From: Paulinella micropora
Taxonomy: Eukaryota > Cercozoa > Imbricatea > Euglyphida
NCBI GenBank assembly: GCA_009731375.1
Contig: BJOX01000029.1
Coordinates: 167,577 to 215,950 of the forward strand
Length of the DNA stretch: 48,374 nucleotides
Direction of reading: 5' to 3'
A model generated the notes under the pieces. The model made no database searches. It saw nothing but the letters and a program-made list of their open reading frames with translations, and had not been told where the DNA came from. The translations under genes and the position numbers were made by a program. This document shows, piece by piece, positions 34,750 to 48,374 of the stretch (the first letter of the stretch is position 1; every line of letters starts with the position of its first letter).

Positions 34750-34800
34750 ACGTTCACGTCTATAGTGAGAAGAACGTAGAACGTGAGCTCCGGCGTTCTG

Positions 34801-34870
<70 letters not shown>

Positions 34871-34924
34871 TGTAGTTAGTTACATACATGGATAGATAGA
34901 TAGATAGATAGAAAGATAAGTAGT

Positions 34925-34965
<41 letters not shown>

Positions 34966-34978
34966 GGATAGATAGATG

Positions 34979-35061
<83 letters not shown>

Positions 35062-35119
35062 TACCTGCGATTATTGACCATGTTCTGATCATTAGGGGCA
35101 GGACCCCTGGCACACATGT

Positions 35120-35151
<32 letters not shown>

Positions 35152-35337
35152 TGCATGTATGTATGGTATGTATGTATGTATGTATGTATGTATGTATGTA
35201 TGTGAATATGAATGCATGTATGTATGTATTATGTTTAAAGGCTTCGATTTTTATGTATTTAAGTATGTACAACAAAGGTAGAGGGGAAAATCACATGCAT
35301 GCAGGCAGATAGATAGATAGGTAGATAGATAGATAGG

Positions 35338-35387
<50 letters not shown>

Positions 35388-35400
35388 TGTGAGATAATTG
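34229..35400. repeat. Microsatellite region: G-runs with gap, GATA, GA, ATGT
   Basis: Poly-G beside gap 34275-34284, GATA blocks (34425-34495, 34597-34748, 34890-35060, 35308-35387), GA at 34803-34870, ATGT at 35123-35230. Short unique islands (34500-34590, 35061-35120) hold nothing recognisable. Confidence 0.9.
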
Positions 35401-35593
35401 ATACATGCATGGATGTTTGGATGGATTCATAGGAAGACAGACATACAAAGAGATAGATCGATAAAAAGGTAGACAAATAAATAGATACATAGAGTAATCT
35501 GTATTCATGTATCTAACTGGCACATACACCAACCAGGCTGTCGGATGGCATTGCACAGATAGACAGATGGATGAACAGACGGATAATAATATA

Positions 35594-35682
35594 TTATGCG
35601 GCTAGCCACAAATTTGACGTGTTTTGCGGGCGAGCCGGGCCGGCGAGCCCGCAAAACACGTCAAATTTGGCGCGCCGCATAT
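35594..35682. repeat. Large GC-rich palindrome (foldback)
   Basis: AAATTTGACGTGTTTTGCGG and two more bases pair perfectly with their reverse complement 15 bases later; the pairing extends outward through GGC..GCC and ATGCGGC/GCCGCAT with small mismatches, giving arms of about 37 bases around GAGCCGGGCCGGCGA. A second smaller dyad, TTATCGGT/ACCGATAA, follows at 35689-35729. Confidence 0.85.
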
Positions 35683-35859
35683 GTAATTTTATCGGTAACC
35701 TGACCATATTTTGTGGAGGTGACCGATAAACAAATAGTTCCAAAGATAAATCTTTATTCATGTACCAATCAGGCTGTCTCATGGAAGAATTGGGACGCTT
35801 TTTGCCTCTGCCGCTCTTGCTGCTGAAACTTAGCTCGTTCACCCTCACCTACGCCAACA

Positions 35860-37065
<1,206 letters not shown>

Positions 37066-37282
37066 GTACGTTATTCAAGCGCTGCACTGCGCCGCGGCCA
37101 CAAGGCGTTCGCTTCAGATTAGACATGCGCCCCATGGCTCGCTGCAAAACCAGCCAGAACACATGCAGCGTGAGTCAACGAGCCGACAAACAAGCCATGG
37201 CAGTCATGCGTCATCCGTGAGCCCAGCCATCCGCTCCAGGGCTCGCTGCAAAACCAGCCATGACATGTACACATGAGATATT

Positions 37283-37283
<1 letters not shown>

Positions 37284-37322
<39 letters not shown>

Positions 37323-37324
37323 AC

Positions 37325-37357
<33 letters not shown>

Positions 37358-37447
37358 CATATATATATAAATATATATATAATATATATATGTATATGTA
37401 TATATATATATATGTATATATATACATATATGTAATACATATATATA

Positions 37448-37498
<51 letters not shown>

Positions 37499-37505
37499 TA
37501 TATAT
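37284..37505. repeat. (AT)n tract
   Basis: About 220 bases of nearly pure TA dinucleotide with GT and AA interruptions. Preceded by two copies of GGCTCGCTGCAAAACCAGCC (near 37136 and 37241). Confidence 0.95.
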
Positions 37506-37546
37506 GCTCTCACGACATTCCAGTCGCAAGCATCGACACAAGTTTG

Positions 37547-37588
<42 letters not shown>

Positions 37589-37785
37589 TCGATCCATGTT
37601 TGAGCTACAACATTGCTTATCACACTAGAAGGCTCTTCTTCTCGGCTTTCGAAGGAATGCTTCAAAATGATTTTTGCATTGACTGAGGAACTTAACTCAA
37701 TTTTAAGTTTGCATGTGTGTACTTACGGAGCCTGTTCGAGCAGAGCTAGGTACGGGTGTTCTGCTTGGTAGGTTACGATACTCAC

Positions 37786-37816
37786 CTTCCTCCAAAGGAC
37801 TTTGAATGGTGACTTT
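37786..37816 (-). CDS. Candidate 31-base microexon on the minus strand
   Basis: Minus strand: a long T-tract then GTTTAACAG before 37816 and the donor GTGAGT after 37786. Short and unsupported by homology; listed because both splice sites are unusually good. Confidence 0.22.
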
Positions 37817-37849
37817 CTGTTAAACAAAAAAAAATTATGTTGATAGTAA

Positions 37850-38975
37850 TGTTGATAATAATAACAATAATAATAATAATAATAATAGTAATAATAATAG
37901 TGTATCTCCTGCCAATTGCTGAGCCAAAAGGCCATGTGCATCCAGTCCTCCATTCCATAAGGAAAGTCTCCACACCAATCGGTGGAATAAANNNNNNNNN
38001 NNNNNNNNNNNNNNNNNNNNNNNNNNNNNNNNNNNNNNNNNNNNNNNNNNNNNNNNNNNNNNNNNNNNNNNNNNNNNNNNNNNNNNNNNNNNNNNNNNNN
38101 NNNNNNNNNNNNNNNNNNNNNNNNNNNNNNNNNNNNNNNNNNNNNNNNNNNNNNNNNNNNNNNNNNNNNNNNNNNNNNNNNNNNNNNNNNNNNNNNNNNN
38201 NNNNNNNNNNNNNNNNNNNNNNNNNNNNNNNNNNNNNNNNNNNNNNNNNNNNNNNNNNNNNNNNNNNNNNNNNNNNNNNNNNNNNNNNNNNNNNNNNNNN
38301 NNNNNNNNNNNNNNNNNNNNNNNNNNNNNNNNNNNNNNNNNNNNNNNNNNNNNNNNNNNNNNNNNNNNNNNNNNNNNNNNNNNNNNNNNNNNNNNNNNNN
38401 NNNNNNNNNNNNNNNNNNNNNNNNNNNNNNNNNNNNNNNNNNNNNNNNNNNNNNNNNNNNNNNNNNNNNNNNNNNNNNNNNNNNNNNNNNNNNNNNNNNN
38501 NNNNNNNNNNNNNNNNNNNNNNNNNNNNNNNNNNNNNNNNNNNNNNNNNNNNNNNNNNNNNNNNNNNNNNNNNNNNNNNNNNNNNNNNNNNNNNNNNNNN
38601 NNNNNNNNNNNNNNNNNNNNNNNNNNNNNNNNNNNNNNNNNNNNNNNNNNNNNNNNNNNNNNNNNNNNNNNNNNNNNNNNNNNNNNNNNNNNNNNNNNNN
38701 NNNNNNNNNNNNNNNNNNNNNNNNNNNNNNNNNNNNNNNNNNNNNNNNNNNNNNNNNNNNNNNNNNNNNNNNNNNNNNNNNNNNNNNNNNNNNNNNNNNN
38801 NNNNNNNNNNNNNNNNNNNNNNNNNNNNNNNNNNNNNNNNNNNNNNNNNNNNNNNNNNNNNNNNNNNNNNNNNNNNNNNNNNNNNNNNNNNNNNNNNNNN
38901 TAGTAATAATAATAATAATAATAATAATAATGATAATAATAATAATAATAATGATAATAATAATAGTGATAATAA

Positions 38976-39006
<31 letters not shown>

Positions 39007-39013
39007 AATAATG

Positions 39014-39055
<42 letters not shown>

Positions 39056-39058
39056 GTA

Positions 39059-39094
<36 letters not shown>

Positions 39095-39123
39095 GTAACA
39101 ATAACAATAATAACAATAATAAC

Positions 39124-39170
<47 letters not shown>

Positions 39171-39205
39171 TAATAATAATAATAATGATAATGATAGTGC
39201 TTCTC
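37850..39205. repeat. (AAT)n on both sides of a 909-base assembly gap
   Basis: AAT repeats at 37853-37900 and 38901-39196, with N at 37992-38900. A short unique stretch 37901-37991 lies before the gap. Confidence 0.95.
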
Positions 39206-39296
39206 TGTCAATGGCTGATGCATTTCTGCACATGCGCCTCCATCGTCTCACCCGTGAGGGGAGTACGAAGAATTGACGATAAGCTCTAATGACACC

Positions 39297-39464
39297 CCCG
39301 CAAGGGCAGTTCCAACACTTCCAGACGGGCCGGTATGTTCAATGAAAATACTGGTCCAGAAATAGACCGGTATGTTCAATGAAAATACTGGTGGCACCGA
39401 CGGGAATCGAACTGGCGACAGGGCCCAGATGGTAGAACTTGACCACTGGGCTATCACGGTGTCC
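39297..39464 (-). mobile_element. tRNA-derived SINE
   Basis: On the minus strand the 5' 74 bases (39464-39391) look like a decayed tRNA with an A box (TAGCCCAGTGGT) and a B box (AGTTCGATTCC), the internal RNA polymerase III promoter. Downstream, TATTTTCATTGAACATACCGG occurs twice in tandem (about 39331-39390). The tRNA stems are too degenerate for a functional tRNA. An AAT microsatellite lies next to its 5' end. Confidence 0.6.
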
Positions 39465-39536
39465 ATAATAATAATAATAATAGTAATAATAACAACAACA
39501 ACAAAAACAACAAGACGGACCCTAGGTGTCTCATAA

Positions 39537-39570
<34 letters not shown>

Positions 39571-39627
39571 TCTCCTGCTACCCTGGGCGTCTCATAGTCG
39601 CTGGCCGGCAGACAGCGGCCAACACAT

Positions 39628-39955
39628 ACCCGCAGACGTGTGATAAGCCTGCAGACAAAATGTGGTGGGGCCGGCTTGAACATCTGTGTGCATGTCTTAA
39701 GGGAACGAACGAACAAACGAATGAATTGATGAATTAATGAATGAATGAATGAATGGATTTTTGGATACATTTCCTCCTATCTGCGAAACACAAAACATGC
39801 CCGCAGACGTGTGATAAGCCTGCAGACATGTATGTATGCATGCATGTCTGTATGCATGTCTTAAGGGAACGAACGAACGAACGAATGAATAAATGAATGA
39901 ATAAATGAATAAATGAATTTTTGGATACATTCCCTCCTATCTGCGAAAACGAACG
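39628..39955 (+). repeat. Two-copy ~170-bp tandem repeat
   Basis: CGCAGACGTGTGATAAGCCT, CATGTCTTAAGGGAACGAAC and TTTTTGGATACAT followed by CTCCTATCTGCGAAA occur in the same order in both units (from 39631 and 39802), with GAAT repeats inside. GTGGTGGGGCCGGCTTGAAC in the first unit also occurs near 32215. Confidence 0.8.
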
Positions 39956-40102
39956 GAAGAAAGTAAGAAAGCAAAAAAGAAAGAAAGAAAGAAAGACAGA
40001 AAGAAAGAAAGAAATACCCGATAAGCAAGGGCCAGATGGCGAATTGAGCCATGACCGCCAAAAACACCCAGGGTGCCTAGATAGATAGATAGGTAAATCG
40101 AT

Positions 40103-40590
40103 GCCCCCCCNNNNNNNNNNNNNNNNNNNNNNNNNNNNNNNNNNNNNNNNNNNNNNNNNNNNNNNNNNNNNNNNNNNNNNNNNNNNNNNNNNNNNNNNNN
40201 NNNNNNNNNNNNNNNNNNNNNNNNNNNNNNNNNNNNNNNNNNNNNNNNNNNNNNNNNNNNNNNNNNNNNNNNNNNNNNNNNNNNNNNNNNNNNNNNNNNN
40301 NNNNNNNNNNNNNNNNNNNNNNNNNNNNNNNNNNNNNNNNNNNNNNNNNNNNNNNNNNNNNNNNNNNNNNNNNNNNNNNNNNNNNNNNNNNNNNNNNNNN
40401 NNNNNNNNNNNNNNNNNNNNNNNNNNNNNNNNNNNNNNNNNNNNNNNNNNNNNNNNNNNNNNNNNNNNNNNNNNNNNNNNNNNNNNNNNNNNNNNNNNNN
40501 NNNNNNNNNNNNNNNNNNNNNNNNNNNNNNNNNNNNNNNNNNNNNNNNNNNNNNNNNNNNNNNNNNNNNNNNCCCCCCCCCCCCCCCTCC
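40103..40590. repeat. C-run bordered assembly gap
   Basis: Poly-C on both sides of N 40111-40572. Nothing else can be read. Confidence 0.9.
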
Positions 40591-40626
40591 TCCTCCTCCT
40601 TCCATTCTCCCCTCATCTTCGCTTAC

Positions 40627-40803
40627 CGGTCCCCATCGGAAACGAAACTTGTACTTGGGTCTCTCGCCATCCGGCTCCTCCGCCGTGGGCTCTTCGTGGG
40701 GGTTCGCTAGTGGAGGCAAAGGGTCCCCAGTAGGCAATGGCTCCCCCGTGGAAAGAGGCTCTTGCGTCGTGTGAGGGTGAGAGGTCTTGGGGAGATATTG
40801 GAT
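40627..40803 (-). CDS. Candidate exon of an unidentified minus-strand gene
   Basis: Minus strand: acceptor GAATGTGCAG before 40803, donor GTAAGC after 40627, 177 bases (59 codons). Reads IQYLPKTSHPHTTQEPLSTG, then PLPTGDPLPPLANP and ERPKYKFRFRWGP: Pro-rich and then basic/aromatic. GC-rich and non-repetitive, unlike its surroundings. No family recognised. Confidence 0.42.
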
Positions 40804-40854
40804 CTGCACATTCGTCAAGGAAGAGTTTGTTTATTTGTTTGTTTGTTTGTTTGG

Positions 40855-40937
<83 letters not shown>

Positions 40938-41360
40938 TATAATAATAATTTACTATATCTGAGGCGTACTGATGCAGCTAATGGCATATCCTCAACGGAC
41001 ATAAGCCTCCAATACCCTTGTTCGAGGTCCTCCACCCCCCCGTGTCAGTCTCTCGCCTGATGATCGGGGCCACCGATGGAGCTCCTGAGGGCAAGACTGC
41101 ACTAAGCCGAGGTTATTCCGCAGTCCCAGCAACCTCTTGCAAGACGTCACCGAATGTGCAAGTGCATACACCAAGCGCGGTTGCTAGAGCTGCCTCGAAA
41201 CCCCACCCATAACAATCTGGTGTCTGCTGGGTCCTGGGCTATCAACCAGCATATGCGGAGTTTAAGATCTTTTACGCGCGCAACGACCCTCCTCCCCAGC
41301 ATCTACCACCAAAGGGTTATGAGTTGGCGTCACAGTTTAACGCCTTGAGGCCATTGGGCT
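40855..41360. other. (CTA)n and (AAT)n, then unique sequence without clear gene
   Basis: CTA repeats 40856-40900 and AAT to 40950. 40960-41380 is unique and moderately GC-rich but shows no convincing frame or splice pattern. Confidence 0.5.
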
Positions 41361-41407
41361 GGAACTCTGTTTAGCAAGTGTGACTAGGTTTTTTCATCGG
41401 GATTTCC

Positions 41408-43195
<1,788 letters not shown>

Positions 43196-43317
43196 GATGC
43201 ACCCTCCTTGCCAACCTAGCCCGTTGACAAAATCATGCCCTTTGCCTACCAATGCACATGCATACATATCAAATGTAAAATACACAAATTTCTCTATCTG
43301 TGTCTGTCTTCTGTCTC

Positions 43318-43377
<60 letters not shown>

Positions 43378-43512
43378 TCCCCTTAAATTGTATTATACAC
43401 ACATCTTCGAACATCCCCCTCGCCCCCCCCCCCCCCCCCCCCCCCACCTTCCNNNNNNNNNNTTTCTCTGTTGACCGAAGGCTGTCCAGTAGACCCAGGA
43501 GACGAGACCAGA

Positions 43513-44235
43513 GCAGTCAGCGAACGGCATGTAGTGCCCTTCATGCGGACAGACCTGCACAGGGAAAAAAGCTAGATGGATAAGACGATAGAAAGAAGAA
43601 TGGATGAATGGATGGATGGATGGATAGATAGGTAGATAAAGCAGTCAGCGAGTGCCCGATATGCGGACACATCTGCAGAGGTAGAAAGGTAGATGGATAG
43701 GACGATAGAAAGAAGAATGGATGGATGGATGGATGGATGGATGGATGGATGGATAGATAGGTAGATAAAGCAGTCAGCGAACGGCATGTAGTACCCATCA
43801 TGTGGACACATCTGCAGAGATAGAAAGGTAGATGGATAGATAGATAGAAAGAAGAAAGGATGGATGGATGGATGGATGGGTGGATGGATAGATAGGTAGA
43901 TAAAGCAGTCAGCGAACGGCATGTAGTACCCATCATGTACACACATCTGCAGAGATAGAAAGGTAGATGGAAAGATAGATAGAAAGAAGAAAGGATGGAT
44001 GGATGGATGGATGGATGGATGAATGGATGAATGGATAGGTAGATAAAGCAGTCAGCGAACGGCATGTAGTGCCCATCATGTGGACACATCTGCAGAGGTA
44101 GAAAGGTAGATGGATAGATAGATAGAAAGAAGAAAGGATGGATGGATGGATGGATGGATGGATGGATGAATAGATAGATAAAGCAGTAAGCAAACGGCAT
44201 ATAGTGCCCATCATGTGGACACGCCTGCAGAGATA
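43513..44235 (+). repeat. Six-unit minisatellite, ~128-143 bp units
   Basis: GCAGTCAGCGAACGGCATGT or a close variant recurs at 43513, 43641, 43770, 43905, 44048 and 44183, each followed by CATGTGGACACATCTGCAGA-type sequence and GATG/GATA microsatellite of variable length. Confidence 0.9.
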
Positions 44236-44433
44236 GGTCAATAGGTAGGTAGGTGGGTAGGTAGGTAGGTGAGGTTTAGGTAGGTAGGAAGGTAGGTAGG
44301 TAGGTAGGTAGGTAGGTAGGTGATAGGTCAATAGGTAGGTAGGTGGGTAGGTAGGTAGGTGAGGTGTAGGTAGGTAGGTAGGTAGGTAGGTAGGTAGGTA
44401 GGTAGGTAGGTAGGTAGGTAGGTAGATAGATAA

Positions 44434-44499
<66 letters not shown>

Positions 44500-44554
44500 G
44501 GACAGGTAGATAGGTAGATAGATAGATAGATAGATAGATGGACAGGTAGATAGG

Positions 44555-44637
<83 letters not shown>

Positions 44638-44827
44638 TTCACCTTTTTCTGAATCCCACTCCACCTCCTAGAGGGCTGTTGCGTGTACCTATTGCATATT
44701 AGATCAGAATAGACTTCTTCATATACAGACTATCTCAAATATTACATACATATGCAATCATTGTTCATACATACATAGATTTCTATCTATCTATCTATCT
44801 ATCTATCTATATATCTATCTATCTATA

Positions 44828-44860
<33 letters not shown>

Positions 44861-45058
44861 GGTTTTGTTGTAACTTGACGGGTTTGTTGGCAATGTCATG
44901 GGCATTTCTCCACCTAACTAAATATCCATCTGTCCATTCATCTATCTAGCTATGTCATGGCTTGTCTAATTCTCTTGTACTTACTTGACGGGTTTATTTC
45001 CAATATAATTGGCCATCTGTCCATCTATATATCTATATATCTATCTATCTATCTATCG

Positions 45059-45124
<66 letters not shown>

Positions 45125-45134
45125 TTATCCATCC

Positions 45135-45165
<31 letters not shown>

Positions 45166-45338
45166 CATCTATTCACCTATTCATCTATCTGTCCTTGTGT
45201 CTATCTATCTCACTGTCTGTGCATTTCTCTTGTCCCTACTTGACGGATTTGTTGGGAATGTAGTAGGTTATCTTTCTACCTACCTACCTACCTACCTACC
45301 TAAATAAATAAATAAATATCTTGTTTGTACTTACTTCC

Positions 45339-45371
<33 letters not shown>

Positions 45372-45464
45372 CCTACCTATCTACCTACCTATCTACCTAT
45401 GTATCTATCTATCTATCTATCTACCTATCTACCTACCTATCTACCTACCTACCTACCTACCTAC

Positions 45465-45504
<40 letters not shown>

Positions 45505-45568
45505 TTATCTATCTGTGTATCTATATCTATCTTATGTGTGCTTACTTGACGGGTTTGTTGGCTATATA

Positions 45569-46734
<1,166 letters not shown>

Positions 46735-46751
46735 TATATATATATAAAGAG

Positions 46752-46810
<59 letters not shown>

Positions 46811-46835
46811 TTGAGAAAGAAAGCAAAAGCCATAC

Positions 46836-46964
46836 CCACGCACATGGCCAATTTATCGACGGCTTCTCCATGCTTTAAGTGCGGGACGATGTAGGGTTTT
46901 ACAGGCTCGAATATAGTGCCACCAGAATACCCCACCGGGTCCATGACAACTAAACTGAGCAAGC
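46836..46964 (-). CDS. Candidate exon of an unidentified minus-strand gene
   Basis: Minus strand: acceptor CTTGTTTGCAG before 46964 and donor GTATGG after 46836, 129 bases. Reads [20 protein letters not shown] and continues [20 protein letters not shown], a plausible membrane-adjacent or enzymatic segment. I do not recognise the family. Its first 45-50 bases recur in degraded form several times downstream on the plus axis (47218-48280). Confidence 0.42.
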
Positions 46965-46973
46965 CTGCAAACA

Positions 46974-47043
<70 letters not shown>

Positions 47044-47245
47044 AAAAGATCAGGAAACAAGAGAAGAAAAGAAAGAAAATGAAACAAAAACTATTGAAAA
47101 AATTAAAATAAATAAATAAATAAATAAATACATTTTTAAAAAATATAATTGAAAAAAAAAAGAAAAAAAAAGTTTATGTGTGTATGTATGTATGTTGTAT
47201 ACAGGCAGCGGTATATTGCCATCGCCCACGGGGTTCGTGATAGAC

Positions 47246-47320
<75 letters not shown>

Positions 47321-47540
47321 CAGATAGATAGATAGATAGTGACTATCAAACTGAGTAAACCTACCACATAAAATAAAAGTAAATAGATTATGCATATAAG
47401 GAAAGATGAAAGAGAGGAAAGAAAGAATGTAGGGCATGGGCATGGTGCCACCAGAATACCCCACCGGGTCCATGACGATCTAACTGAGCAAGCCTGCCAA
47501 CAAGGAGAGAGAGAGAGGGGGGGGGGGGGAAAGGGAGGGA

Positions 47541-47584
<44 letters not shown>

Positions 47585-47585
47585 A

Positions 47586-47630
<45 letters not shown>

Positions 47631-48285
47631 AAAAGACAAGATCAGAAAGAAAAAGAAATAAAATAAGTAAATGCATTAAAAAAAAAAAAAAGAAGTTTAC
47701 GTATGTATGTATGTATGTATGTATGTATGTATGTATGTAGAGCATGGGCATATTGCCACCAGAATAACCCACGGGATGCATGACTATCAAACTGAGTAAA
47801 CCTACCAAGATGGAGAGAAAAAAAGGAAGAAAAGAAAGAAACAGAAGCAAAAGAAAAGAAAAGAAAAGAAAAGAAAAAGAAAAGAAAAAGAAAGGAAAAG
47901 GAAAGAAAAGAAAAGGAATGGAAAGGAAAGGGGAAAAAAAATGTATGTATGTATGTATGTATGTATGTTAGAGCATAAGCACATTGCCACTGTCCCGCGG
48001 GATCTCTAAATATCAAACTGAGTTAGCCTACCAAATAAAATAAAATAGAGAATGAGTATAAGGAAAGACTAACGAGAGAAAAGAAAGAAAACAAAAGATT
48101 ATGTAGGGAAAAGGAAAAAATTGCCATCGTCCACAGAATCCCTGACTATCAAACTGAGTAAACCCCTAGAGGAAAACAAACAAACAAAAATAAATGAAAG
48201 CAAAGATGAACGAGAGATCAGAAAGAAATGCAATGCCACCGCCCACGGGATGCCTGACTATTCAAACTGAGTAAACCTAAAAGAA
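46918..48285 (-). repeat. Serial partial copies of the exon start, separated by microsatellites
   Basis: The segment ACTGAGCAAGCCTGC with preceding GCCACCAGAATACCCCACC-type sequence appears at about 46918, 47447, 47754 and, more diverged, 47218-47365, 47985, 48122 and 48235. Each copy is followed by GA, GAAA or GATA repeats. Only the 46836-46964 copy continues into a full exon. Confidence 0.75.
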
Positions 48286-48314
48286 AGAAAATAAAAATTA
48301 ATTTTTGAATGTAT

Positions 48315-48335
48315 TTTTGGAGGAGGGGCGGAGGG

Positions 48336-48374
<39 letters not shown>
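48315..48374 (+). repeat. Poly-G run at the window end
   Basis: Nearly pure G to the last base; poly-G or poly-C runs border several assembly gaps here and may be sequencing artefacts. Confidence 0.9.

Noticed and set aside
39391-39464. Functional tRNA gene on the minus strand
   Set aside because: A and B boxes are present, but the T and anticodon stems do not pair properly; a SINE head fits better.
43513-44235. CRISPR array
   Set aside because: Units are 128-143 bases with microsatellite interiors in a eukaryotic genome; no short regular repeat-spacer pattern.

Overview
The window is eukaryotic nuclear DNA. It carries a nearly complete, roughly 20-kb integrated virus-like element of the Maverick/Polinton, polinton-like virus or integrating virophage type, inserted in a host importin-alpha gene. 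The host is a eukaryote because importin alpha is split into exons by GT-AG introns and the flanks are packed with tri- and tetranucleotide microsatellites. I cannot name the host lineage. Runs of N are assembly gaps of unreliable length, so reading frames across them should not be trusted.

Layout. 1-2347: a second, truncated copy of part of the same element (unknown gene, integrase, charged-repeat gene, start of a fibre gene), broken off at a gap. 2401-2547: a GAA tract. 3301-3498: importin-alpha exon 1 with the importin-beta-binding domain. 3499-23432: the provirus, bounded by perfect 127-bp terminal inverted repeats (3499-3625 and 23306-23432), beginning AG and ending CT, and flanked by a 6-bp target duplication with one mismatch (GCAGAC / GCATAC). 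23433-28781: the rest of importin alpha; removing the element and one duplication restores an open frame. 28782-48374: host DNA dominated by microsatellites, minisatellites and gaps, with a small TA-flanked MITE, a tRNA-derived SINE, large palindromes and a few candidate minus-strand exons.

The provirus encodes a coherent virion programme: rve-type integrase, protein-primed family B DNA polymerase, and the morphogenesis order FtsK/HerA-type packaging ATPase, small basic protein, adenain/Ulp1-like cysteine protease, minor (penton-like) capsid protein, major capsid protein. Around this are two tail-fibre-like genes (one ending in an S74 intramolecular chaperone), a third probable surface protein, a class-3 lipase, a HIRAN-domain protein, a DUF3820-like protein, a small membrane protein and several unknowns. 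All viral genes are single-exon and visibly more AT-rich than the importin exons.

Regulation visible in the sequence: a T-rich motif (about TTAATTTATTTTTTTC) upstream of several structural genes; a family of dyads with core GGTCGTAGG placed at or directly before start codons; and strong hairpins at gene ends, including a three-stem cloverleaf-like structure at 18189-18261. The partial second copy is nearly identical in coding sequence but has a completely different integrase upstream region, which suggests recent activity and exchange of control segments between element copies.
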